From Fragum whitleyi (lineage: Eukaryota; Mollusca; Bivalvia; Cardiida; Cardiidae), in the NCBI GenBank assembly GCA_948146395.1, contig OX411549.1, positions 21,522,990 through 21,586,989 on the forward strand: a stretch of DNA of 64,000 nucleotides, given 5' to 3'. Under the pieces are notes generated by a model that saw only the letters and a program-made list of their open reading frames with translations, did no database searches and had not been told where the DNA came from. Of this stretch, positions 45,525-56,542 are shown one piece after another. Position numbers and translations under genes: made by a program. How positions within the stretch are numbered: position 1 is the first letter of the stretch; every line of letters starts with the position of its first letter.

Positions 45525-45778
45525 TGTTACGCGCCGAGGGGTTTGTTTACAGTCTCGCTTTACGATGTTGGTAGAGTTTCCCCAATATTTGTACTTTAGA
45601 ATTCTAAGTTATATTGGTCATATAATAAATTATAGCCTTTTATTTCAAATTCTACTTCAATCTTCTTCTTTAATGTCAACACGTTATTGTCTGTCCCCGG
45701 ATTCAACAGACCAATCAGATTCGAAACTCTACCAACATCGGAATGCGAGAGTGTAAACAGACCCCTCGGCGCGTAACA
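45525..45778. mobile_element. MITE with ~55-bp terminal inverted repeats
   Basis: TGTTACGCGCCGAGGGGTTT at the left and AGACCCCTCGGCGCGTAACA at the right begin inverted repeats that continue inward through GTTTACA.TCTCGC and GATGTTGGTAGAGTTTC. 254 bp, no coding capacity. The target duplication is unclear (AAAAT versus ATATC flanks). The frame at 45565-45756 is an accident. Confidence 0.8.
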
Positions 45779-46766
45779 ATATCAACCACATCAGAATTTA
45801 GCAAAGAAATCTGACAGAGCTTGTCCGAAGAATAGTTCTGTGAAGCAAGGTTGCATTTTGACTGGTAGTTTCAAAAAAGAAGATTTATCCATAGTTTTAC
45901 CATATAGGACCATTTTTGATGACACCGTAGCCCTTATCACCTATGTTACCAACCCAATTAGAATTTCACGGAGAAATCTGAAAGAGCTAGACCCAAATAT
46001 CATTTTATTTAAGTAAAATTGCATTCTGTAGAACATTTTAAGAGAAGATTTTTTTTTATTACTTCACCATTATTGACCCGTTTTCTGGTGACATGAAATG
46101 CTGTAACGCCCATGCTATCAACCCGATCAGAATAAAATGAAGAAATCTGAAAGAGCGTGTCCCAAAGATCACCAAGTTGTAGTTGGAATGAATTATTACC
46201 AGTACTTTCAGAAGACTTTTCATCTTTCACCATTGAAGACCTGGTGACATGACAGCCCACAGCGCCCAAGTTATCAGCCCGATCAGAATTTAATAGAAAA
46301 ATCTGAAAGAGAATGTCTAAATGATCACTCTGGTGAAGTTAGGTTGAATCCTGACATGTAGTTTCAGAGTAAAATATTTTTTTTCAACATCGGGGCCCAT
46401 TTATGGTATATTTTTGCTACACCAATGTTATCGACAAGAATATAACGTAAGGATCTGAAAGAGCATGTCTCGTGGGTAATTTTTTTTTAAAATTAGATGA
46501 ATTTTGACCAGTAGTTTCAGAGGAGAAATTGTTTTTTTATTTCACTATTGGGCCCATTTTTGGTGACTCGACAGCTATCAACCCGATCAGAATTTAACGA
46601 AGAAACCTAAAAAAGCTTTTCCAAAGGATAATTTCTGTGAAAGTCTGCCTAGTATATAGTAATTTTAGAGGATTAAATATTTAAATGAAAAGTTAACGCA
46701 CGAACTAGGACGGACGACCCGATATGACATAACCGCCGCTGGACCTAGTCCATTGGAGCCAAAAAA
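45779..46766 (+). mobile_element. Core-array element (ATCAGAATTTA.CGAAGAAATCT units)
   Basis: About six units of some 160-165 bp with GATCAGAATTTAA, 'aaatctgaaagagc', 'tttcagaggag', 'gggcccatttttggtgac'. It ends 'gacggacgacccgatatgac' and CGCCGCTGGACCTAGTCCAT. The end also occurs near 52600-52640. The minus frame at 46009-46269 is an array product. Confidence 0.6.
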
Positions 46767-48341
46767 GATAGCTCTGTGCACAAAGTTTTCGTGATGTGGT
46801 ATGAAATAACCTTTTCAGACAATCAAAATATCCGTTTTAGATAGATAAAGTAAAATGTAAAGATTGTCAGCCATGCCTCCTCTTCCGACGCAAAGCCGAC
46901 AAGGGAGATTGTTTTGGGCGCCAAATTTCATAATAAAGATCTTTCAAGAGAAATTGAGATTGCCGAGTTTCATGGTTGACGTTTACGATAAAAAATTGAT
47001 GCACATTCGTCGGTGATGAAAATTGACTTGTATTCGACTTCAATCGTTATTCAACATATATATAAAATTTCTATTTTATTTCGAGTATTCTTAATTTCTG
47101 TTCATTCTATAATAGTTTTTTTCCTCTTAACATACTCCTAACCTTTTTATAGTTTTATGATTAATGGTTTATTAAATAGCTTTAATGTTTAATATTTGTA
47201 ATTCAGAAATCGACTCAAAAATAAACATTACAAAATACTTTAAAGAATCGTCGATATAAGCCACTTAAACATCGTAACAACAACTTAAATAAGCTATTGC
47301 TACGATATTTGATCGCTTACCAACACAATGTCTCCTAAATCAAGTTTGTGGGACAAAACTATTTTGTACAAGTCTTCAGGGACGTATCATAGTCAAATCA
47401 AGATAAATATATTATACGTAATTAGTGTTTTGTATGAGAAAAGAGGTTGGGAGAATTGATCATTGTCGAGGCTCTGCCGAGACAATTATCAATTCCCACA
47501 ACCGAGTTAGATATTTTTTCATACAATACACTAAATACGTATTACATTTATCATATAACCTCTATTTGCCTTGTTTTTGTAGATGTTTTCAACAGAAATG
47601 CGAGTTTCTAAATATAACTGCATTATATATTTGTTCTAAAAATAACTATGTGATATCATAAAAATATCATACAGGATGTTATCACATGGATATTTGTATA
47701 GTTATAAGATAAAATACACTATAGGGAATGTACCAGGATAAAGTAACATTCTAACGTTAATTAAAGTAAACATAACCGGAGCTGGACCTTTCAGGAACAA
47801 TCATCATATAATTAAATGATATACGATAGTCTACATGATGCACTTCGGAGTGTAAAACGACCTCCTGCATCTTAAATTCGGGTTTTAACGTGAAGTTCTA
47901 ATGAAAACAAAGGGTTCACCTTTTCATGCTCGTAAGGTACATCTAGAGATGTTACGAATTTTTTTGTTATTGACCCAAGACAAAAATATATGGACTAAAA
48001 TTAATTACATACAAACATAAACATTAGATATGAAACAACACACATGGTGAAGGAATAGTGACGTTTTTCGAGAAGTAGTTCGTCATGATGGGGTTGTTTC
48101 TCAAAGACGCGGACATACTTTAGAAAATTTTCGCGTTTTTCGAATCAACCCGAGTAAATAATTAATTTTAGTTAAGAAAATATACAAATATCGGACGGAA
48201 AAAAATCCTGGAGAAGCGCTGGAATATAAAGGATGGACGAATTTCATTGAACTCTTTATTTTTATATCTCTAGGAAGGTTGCGTTTATTTTTTGTTTTTG
48301 GGTTTGGTATTTCTACAGTTTCAAATTTCCCTTAACTTATA
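46767..48341. other. Low-copy sequence with one foldback
   Basis: Apart from the inverted repeat at 47408-47552 nothing is recognised. Confidence 0.4.
47408..47552. repeat. 145-bp inverted repeat
   Basis: From the outside in: TACGTAATTAGTGTTTTGTA against TACAATACACTAAATACGTA, then GGTTGGGAGAATTGAT against ATCAATTCCCACAACC, then TTGTCG against GAGACAA. The arms are nearly contiguous, so the transcript would be a hairpin. The frame at 47425-47661 runs through it. Confidence 0.75.
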
Positions 48342-48752
48342 CTAAAATATCGTGCTATTGACAGGATAAATGATTTGGGTATGATTTTGAAAGAAAATGA
48401 ATGAGTTTGTTGAGCGAGGTTTGAAAGTTATTAAATGGAGATAACCCAATATCGCTAATTTTGTTCAAGACATTACCTCCCTTTAATAAAATATGCGAAC
48501 GTGTTCTGTAGATAACTTCTTATTTCTTCTCGAACCGATAAGGCGGTTACTATTTCAATTATGTGTGAGAAATCGATACTTTTTCTAGCTATATTAATTT
48601 TGAATGTAGTTAATGATCTTATCTTTTAAGTTATTTTTTAGCGTTTTTGTATAGTTTGAGTGAGTATTTGGAATGAATGAATGGAACGCTATGTGAGCGA
48701 TTTTGAATGGTTATGCTTGAGATTGATGTCAATTTAACGGTGTGATTAACTG
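48342..48752 (+). mobile_element. TA-flanked MITE, copy 6, half of palindrome lost
   Basis: Left ATCGTGCTATTGACAGG, right GTCAATTTAACGGTGTGATT then AACTG, between TA dinucleotides. The centre goes GCTAATTTTGTTCAA directly to GACATTACCTCCC, so one arm of the nested palindrome has been deleted. Confidence 0.75.
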
Positions 48753-49167
48753 TATTCTATAACCAATTCGAGCTGTTGACCTTCTTCGTAATAGCTGAAT
48801 ACCTCGTTTTTTATCTCAGCGATCTCTTTCTGACACACCCAATCTTACAAAGCGACACGAAACAAAATCTTTATAAAAAAAAAAAAAACAAAGAAACAAT
48901 TTTTGTCTCTGAAACCTGAGGATAGACAGCCTTCATATTTGCTGTGAATTATCGCGCAGTGGGCCTCTACCGAACTTTTTCTACACCATCCCCCTAGGGT
49001 AATATTATGGATTTGCTTGTGCTTTTCGGTTATTTGGAAAGGCGATGCTGATTTTCATAAAACACAGTAAGTTATTTTCATAAAAAATCTTCTCTTAAAT
49101 TAGATTTAAAGTAGATTACTAAAGCATATACGTATGAACCATTTAAGATAAATATAAACAAATTCAA
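48753..49167. other. Unassigned stretch
   Basis: Short A run near 48869. Nothing gene-like. Confidence 0.4.
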
Positions 49168-49997
49168 TATATACTAAAGGACAAAAATTCTGTCCGGTTC
49201 AGTTTTGTTCAATAAAACTTTTAATTCCAAAGATAAGGTTTTGAAACTAGTGCTTAGCAATATCGGCCCTATCTTAAAACCATAGGGACTTTTTTCACCG
49301 GCACTGGATCACAAATGACGTTGATTCATTCCCAACGACGTTATTGACGTTTAAACTTTTTTTCATGCAGCATATGATAGCATAATTTTGAATGAGAGCC
49401 TTTCTGTATTGATGATCGAAGAGAAAAACACTTTAAAATGGTAGAAAATTGGTTGCCTGTCAGAAACGTCATTTTCAATTTTGCAAACGTTTTGTGTTTT
49501 TGAGGTTTTGTTGTTTGATCAGGAAATAAAGACGTTTTCTGTCATTTTTGGATTAATGAAACGTGCATTTAACACATTAGACGTTGTTCATGAAGCATGA
49601 CGTCTTTCTAAATTTCAGGGTTCATCAGGTCGCGTTTTAATGACGTTAGTCAGAAAACTAGAAATAACGTTGTGTTGACCCCTTTGATTTTTTAAGAAAA
49701 AAATGTATGCGTTTGGCCTTGAGATTGATACTGTGTACAAATTTCTTGATTTTTGTTCATTAAATTTTGCCAACGCTTGGATGAGACCGAGTCGTAATTA
49801 GACTTACGTCTTTGTTAATCCGACATTTTATTCTAAGACCGCAGATCAAAGTTTTACAAAACCAATGTAGATTGGAAGATTTAACCGTCTTCTTTACAAT
49901 GATGAAACATTCATTTATTTTCTATTCATCATCAAATAGGTTTTGACTTATTTGCATATTCGTGAAACCGGACAAGACTTTTGTCCATTAGTATATA
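49168..49997. mobile_element. TA-type MITE with GGACAAAA terminal inverted repeats
   Basis: TATATACTAAAGGACAAAAA at the left and TTTTGTCCATTAGTATATA at the right are inverted repeats extending inward through TTCTGTCCGGTT / AACCGGACAAGA. The 830-bp interior has no recognised coding capacity but a dense cluster of GACGTT/AACGTC hexamers (49315-49810). Confidence 0.75.
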
Positions 49998-50841
49998 TAT
50001 AAATAGTATCCTTAGATAAATTAACTTATGACAGAATTGCTTACTTCTTGAAAGTATTGTATTAGGATGGTATTCACATATTTCTATGCGTAAGACTTTT
50101 TGAAGTCTCATTTTGGTGTACGAAGGTGTTTCTTGTTGTTTTAAATTGATTATTTATCCAATTTGAAAAGGACATCTATGTGATTCTTTGCATACATATT
50201 CTCAACATAACCATTTTGAGCATGCACAGATTTTTTTGACAGTCCTTCAATCTAATTGTAAATGCCAATGTCGTGGAAGCTTGGGACAACCCTCGTAATT
50301 CTAGATATGTCCGTGTAAGGTCGGTGTCTTCCGAAAGATTTAAGATTATATTTATAGAAAAAGAAACCAAACTTTCTAAGATTTTGTATGAGATTTTGGA
50401 TGTGATAAGTTTGATTGAAAAGAAAGGGTTAGATCGCTACAAACGTTTACACATTAAATCGTTATGCATTTCAGAGCATATTGAACTACGTCGCCGACAT
50501 CAAACGTTTCTTTAATATATTGGTCCTGTGAGTTTTAGCATCCCTTGGGTAATATCACACTCTACAAGACCGTAATCTATTTCTTATGTTTTTCGTAAAA
50601 GCTGACCATGCATTTATTTGAATTAAGATATCGTTTAGGCCTTTAACAATATCATCTTCAAGGATTCGTCAGTAGTCGGCTATCCACCCCAGTGTTTAAC
50701 ATGAATGCAATAAGCTCTTTTTTTATTTTACAAACAATTAAAAATATATTTAAGACATTGAATTGTTGATTACTTCTATTGAATTGGAGCCTTATCAGCA
50801 AGGTGCTCTGTTTTTAACGTCGACGTCGGTCTTTTCGTTGC
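49998..50841. other. Unassigned stretch
   Basis: Frames on both strands overlap at 50176-50515 without recognised domains. Confidence 0.4.
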
Positions 50842-50953
50842 CGCCCTACGAGCGCTTTGAGATGATACCCCGCTTTGCACTTGCACCTACGTGCAAAGCG
50901 AGGTACCTTTTCGAAAACGCTTCGCTAACGTTTTTCATTCTGAACGCAGGGCG
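50842..50953. mobile_element. Foldback element, copy 3 (5' shortened)
   Basis: Shares AGCGCTTTGAGATGATACC and GCAAAGCGAGGTA with copy 1, and ends TTCATTCTGAACGCAGGGC. The outer left arm is mostly missing, so the outer stem no longer pairs. Confidence 0.65.
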
Positions 50954-51328
50954 CATCAATAATTTCGTTAACTCTTTCTACTAAACGCAAGTTGTTTATT
51001 CAGGACCTTTCAAACTTCTAACTTTGAGTAAAGTGAAATCTCCTACTAACCCATTTGCTTTTATCTCGCCATCTTTCCCAAACTGGAAAAAATATGCTAC
51101 GGGGCGTCACATGACCTGTCCTCTGTTAATGGCAAATCTGAATTCCTTTCGTGGTACATATTGATATTATTTTTGATAATGTTAACGGCTCAATAGTTAT
51201 TCTACCTAGAATTAGGAAGTAAGAGTTAACGTGTTTTGCAGGCTTTTAAAACCACAATGAGTCTTGAAATGATTTACGATTAAAATTGATACCTAAAGAA
51301 TACTTTAAATGATAATGGTTTACAGTTA
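50954..51328. other. Unassigned stretch
   Basis: No gene or repeat recognised. Confidence 0.4.
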
Positions 51329-51664
51329 TTTAAGGTTCGTGTAAAGTGTTTGAGACCCAATTTTTCGGGCGCTTCATTAGCCAAGCAGTTTGTCCAGGTA
51401 CCTGGGTAGTACTTTAGTCTGTACTTTGTTAAAATATGAGGCAATTTTATCCAACATTCTTGTAGTTGCTTGTTCTGTACAAAATGACCCCTTTCCACAA
51501 TGTTTTGGCTAAACCGCTATAGCTATGGCAGTCTTGTGTTGCTTAACTGCTTATGCTCATGAATAGCTTCTTTTGATATATAATATACCTGGACATACTG
51601 CTTTTTCTTGACAAATGAAGTTTTTTTAAAAAATTGGCCTCAAACACTTTACGTGAACCTTAAA
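51329..51664. mobile_element. MITE with ~35-bp terminal inverted repeats
   Basis: TTTAAGGTTCGTGTAAAGTG at the left and CACTTTACGTGAACCTTAAA at the right, continuing inward as TTTGAGACCCAATTTTT / AAAAATTGGCCTCAAA. 336 bp, non-coding. Fragments lie at 33845-34045 and 34385-34606. The minus frame at 51280-51498 overlaps it accidentally. Confidence 0.8.
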
Positions 51665-52369
51665 TCAATGAAGTATTTAAAAACTTTATAACCAGATAAC
51701 CTGTGCGTCAGCTTCTAGTAAATGATTGGTATTTTTTTTACTTTTGAGTTACGTATTTTGAAACTTGCTCAATGGTCAGAGACCCAACAAATCTTACAGT
51801 CTTCCACAAGCTTTTAGAAAATCGGTCAAAAAAAATCATATCATATCTTTTGAATACATTCGATCGAAAATAATGTATTTTACATTGCCTTCAATGATTT
51901 TATTTTTCAAGACATGATGTAAGTTGATTACAAATACCAATTCGAAGATAACTTTAAAATTATTTCGACTCATTCTTTTAATGTAAAAACCTTTCGTTTT
52001 GAATTTTGATAGGTAAGTAACTTTTAAGTAACGTATATCACAAACATCCCACTGGTCAGACTGATCACGAGTCTTAAAATGTTCTTTATACCATTGGTTA
52101 CCAAAAAGGCAATGCTACCAAATTCCCAGTGAAGCAAGGATGGAAAATTCATTTTTATTTTCACTTTCTTTTTTTAATTCTAAGGGTTACTTATACAACT
52201 GAAATATCACGCCTCGAAAGGTGACCAGATTTTTAAAAAAATGCAATAATTGGATCCTACAATTGTTTAGCAGCACAAGCTTTATACCATATGCTTTCAG
52301 AAAAATGTGCTCTAATTTCCCCCTGGAGAAGGGGGTGGGAGAACATAACCCGTTCTTGCTCATGGACAA
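51665..52369. other. Unassigned A+T-rich stretch
   Basis: Nothing recognised except weak similarity to core-array wording toward 52100-52369. Confidence 0.35.
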
Positions 52370-52640
52370 TCAATCCTGAGAGGTTTTGGTGAATTCTGGT
52401 CAGTAGTTTCAGGGCCGATTTTGTATATATTTCTTATGAAGGACCAATTTCCGATGACGCGATAACCTGAAGTACCTATGTTATCGACTCTATCAGAATT
52501 TAATGGAAAAATATAAAAGAGCGTGTCCTAAGGATCAATTCTGTGAAATAGTGTCAGCTAAGTAAATGTGTCGGACACCATAGCAGTCGGACACCATAGC
52601 ATGATATTAGCCCCGCTTGACTTTGTCCATTGGAGGTAAA
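52370..52640 (+). mobile_element. 3' fragment of the 45.8-46.8-kb element family
   Basis: One to two units ('ggtcagtagtttcagggcc', 'gatgacgcgataacctgaa', ATCAGAATTTAATGG) followed by a doubled GTCGGACACCATAGCA, CATGATATTAGCCCCGCTTG and GTCCATTGGAGG. The last two resemble the terminus at 46720-46766. Confidence 0.6.
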
Positions 52641-55600
52641 AAAATCCTTATGCGAGCTTAATTCCAACAGCAAGTTTAAATATTTCCCCAAAGTAAATTG
52701 AAAACATATTATGGTCGCCAGGTAAAAAGACTTTCTTGTAGTCAGAAATAAAATTTAACTTTATCCTGCGGATAGGGTAAAAAGTTTTCCCTGCAACAAG
52801 TTTAAAAATACGCTGCAGTATGAAAACAAATTCCTGTATCATGATAAAACAATTTTCCCCGCAAAATTATCAAGAACTTGTCTTGCAGCATAACATAAAA
52901 AAACATGATACAAAAATTCACCACGGCAAGATGAAATTTGTCTCCGCAGTTTGTAGAGCATGTTGTTTTAAAAAAAAAATCCGGCATCATGATAAAACAT
53001 TTTTCAAGCCGCAAGATAAGAAGCGTGAAAAAGTATCCACGCAGCACATAAAAAATTGAAAGTCATTCCTTCAGCATGATAAAAAAGTTCAGCAGTATGA
53101 TAGAAAATGTTCAGCAACATAATAAGAATCCTCCCTGCAACATGATATAAATTGTCACCTCAGCATGATAAAAGAACATCTGCAGCACGATAAAAAAAGT
53201 TCTCCGAGGCATAATTTAAAAAAAATCCTGCAAAATTACGAAAAAAATTCTAGGAGCATAATAAGAAATCCTAGCATATCTGTAGCATAATAGATTTTTT
53301 CACCGCAGCGTGATAATACATGATGAAACTTATAGTAAGAAATATTACAGCATGATAAAATTCCCCTGCTGCATTATAAAAAGATTCTCCGCAACATGAT
53401 AAAAAATATTTACGTGTAGTTTGATATTTTCCCTGCAGCATGATATAAATATTTCCTACCACATAACAAAAATATCCATGCAGCTTGATGAAAAAAAAAT
53501 CCCGCTGTATGAATACATTTCCAGGTTGCCAATAAACATGAAACATGACCAATATGCCTCTGTAACATGGTAACACTGTCTATGTAGCATGACATAAAAT
53601 TTATCCTGCAGCATCATACTTTTCACGAAGCATGATAGAGAATTATCGTCGCGGCATAATAAAAAATTCCTGTGCACAGCATAATTCAAAAAGGCCACGC
53701 AGCATGATGAAAATAATCCAACAACATCTAGAAATGATTTTCCTGCAATATGATAGGAAAATTCCCCCGTAACATGATGAAAAGTATTTCCGGCATCATG
53801 ATGAAAAATTAATTAAAGAAAAAGATCCCGATAGCCTTATGAAGAAAAAAATCCCGGCATCCTGCTAAAAATTTAATTTAAACTTTCAGTATGATAATAA
53901 ATCTTCCCGTCAGCATGATAAGATTTTTTACCGCAGTATGATAAAAAAAAATCCTCCTACGACTTGATTTTTTTTCTACGCAACATGATTAAAATATTTC
54001 TCTGTAGCACGATAAAAAAATCACTTGCAGCATAATATGAATATTTTCCGGCAGCATATTTAAAAAATACCTGCAGCTCGATAAAAAAGTTCCTGCAGCA
54101 CGAAAAACTTTTTTTCTCTGTGGCCATATACAAAAAAATACCTAATACATGATAAAAAAAAGTATCTATGGCATAATTAAAAAGATCTCCATAGCTTGAT
54201 AAAACATTTTTCCTGTACCTTGTTAAATTTTTTTTCCACGCAGCATAATTCAACAAATACCCTGTAGCATATAAATATGATCGAAAAATTTCCCCGCAGC
54301 ATAAAAAAGTTTTAACATAGAGCAACCCCCTCCCAGCATGATAAAAAACTTCCTGTAGCATGATAAAAAAGAGTCCCTACGACATGAAAATACAAAAAAG
54401 TTTACCTTCAGCATAGATATTTTTTTCCTCCAGCACGAATAGAAAAATCCTGCAGCGGGATAAAATAATTTCCACCATGGTGATAAAAACTCTAAATTAA
54501 AAATACAGCTTCATAAAAAAGTTTTGCCGCAACATGATAAGAAATTTTCCACGCAATATGATAAAAAAAATCAGCACTTAAAAATCATTCTTTGTAGCAT
54601 GAAAAAAATCACAAAGCATTGATAAAAGGTTATTCCCCGCAGAATGACAAAAAATCTATACAGCATGAAAAATACTTTTTCCCTATAATGAAAAAAATCC
54701 CCGCAGCATGATTAAACATGCGTCATGATAAATCTTGCAAGGTACCTTTTTCAGGTACAGCAGAACAAAAAATAAATAACTCCAGTATGAATGAAAATCT
54801 TCTCCACAGCAAATTTAACCATCTGTATGATGAGAAGTGTTACCTGCAGCATGTTAAAGAGTATCCCCGCAGCATGATAAAAATTCGTCCTGCATCAAAA
54901 TAAAAAAAATACCTTATATTGTATCAGCATAATAAAATATTGCAGCATGATTTAAAAAAAAACCGTAAGGTTAAAGAAAAATTAAGAAAAGAAAATTGCA
55001 ACAAATTGAAAAAATCCCTTCGGAATACATGTAATTAAAAGAAATTCCACGCAACAAATAAAAAAATACCTGCAGCATAATCAAGAAAATCCCTGCAGCA
55101 TTAGTGATAAAAATCCCGAAACATGATGAGAAATTTTACCTGCGGCATTACGTAAGATTTTTCCTGCAGAGAGATAAAAAAAATCTCCCCGTCATGTTAA
55201 AAATACATAATATATCCCCGAAGCACAAACAGTTTTCCTCGCGGCATTATAAAAAAAAATCCCTTTGGTATGATTAAAATAATCCAAGCAGCTTTAAAAA
55301 AATCCCCGCAGCATGATACCAAATTTTACCTGGAACATGATAAAAATTCCCAGCAGCATAATAAAAAACATCCAGCTGCACGCTTTACATTGCAGCTTTT
55401 AAAAAAAATTCCCGCTGCATGATAACAAATTTTACACTTTAACATGATGAGAAAGCTTCCCCATACCATGATAAAAAAAAGCTGCATGATAAAAACATGT
55501 CCCCGCCACATGATATCCCGACCCTCGCATGATAAAAACAATTTCCTGCTCCATTAAAAAAAATACAGCAGCATGAAGAAATTTTCAACGCAGCATGATA

Positions 55601-55740
55601 AAACATTTTCTCTCAGCATGATAAAAAAATCCTCTAAAGCATGATAAAACATTTTCCCAAAGAACTGATCAATTTTTTTCTCGCAGCATGATAAAAAAAA
55701 ATTCCCGCAGCATCATAAAAAAATCCCCGCAGCATAATAA
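52641..55740 (+). repeat. 3.1-kb degenerate CAGCATGATAAAA array
   Basis: On the order of 100 imperfect, variable-length units of about 25-30 bp, with consensus close to CCCCGCAGCATGATAAAAAA. Clear units occur for example at 54690-54720, 54860-54885 and 55680-55740. The reverse complement of this consensus contains no stop codon in any frame, which explains the many minus-strand frames (53957-54361 reaches 134 codons). These are therefore not genes. The length and degeneracy suggest an old array. Confidence 0.85.
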
Positions 55741-56219
55741 CTTGCGTCAATCAATCAGTCTATTCCAAAAAGGGAGATTATCCGTTTTGGAATCACTATT
55801 CTTTCATCCGTTCTCAGTCATTTACAAGTCTAAATTCCTTATTCGGGCTTAGTTCTTCGTTTTGTTTTATAACAAAGAAAGGGCCAAATGATTTTTTTCC
55901 GGTAACCGTGCAGACTGACTGGGTCAATTCAACTCGGATTCTACTGTATTGCACTAGTTAAAGCAATTGCAAGATGTTTGTAAAAAACTATTTCAAGACA
56001 CGACAATTCTTAAAGTTTGGCAGTGATAAATTACTTACTTAATCTTGTCAAATAACTACCTATACCAGGGAGTTGCAAATGCTTATCATTTGCTTAAATT
56101 ATCATGACAAATACATGTATTGATAAAAAAGTATCTCGAAAAGGCTTGAATTTGCTTGAAGTAGTTTGGAAATATTTCGATTTTTTACTAAGTTTTGCTA
56201 AGATTTGACATTAACATTT
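55741..56219. other. Unassigned low-copy sequence
   Basis: No gene or repeat recognised. Confidence 0.4.
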
Positions 56220-56420
56220 GACCCTGTCATATAAATGACCAAAGTAACTGCAGGTGCACATGAATGAGCTCAATGACAGTGCCAACTTAGCATAAGCATT
56301 GTATCTTGAATAGGCTTAAAAAAATATGAAAATCTTGTATGTTTGTAATGTTTAGCAGACAGACGAACAGACAGCCAGAAACATGGACAGAAAGACATCG
56401 GTAATATGATAGGCTTTACT
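56220..56420 (+). mobile_element. Decayed 3' part of a TGACC-type element
   Basis: 'atttgaccctgtcat', 'gtatcttgaataggctt' and a GACAGACGAACAGACAG microsatellite match the order seen at 42640-42850, but the final hairpin is not clear. Confidence 0.5.
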
Positions 56421-56542
56421 TATATCCGACAGTGGTTAAAGTCTAACGCCGAGTGTTTCGATAAGTTCGGTTTAAAAACAATGAACCAGTCTGATTAATG
56501 CTGTGTTCCCATGCTATGATTGGAATAGATCCTGACTCTTCC

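Noticed and set aside
53957..54361. 134-codon minus-strand frame, and other minus frames in 52.6-55.6 kb
   Set aside because: The reverse complement of the CAGCATGATAAAA unit has no stop codon in any frame, so long frames are expected by composition.
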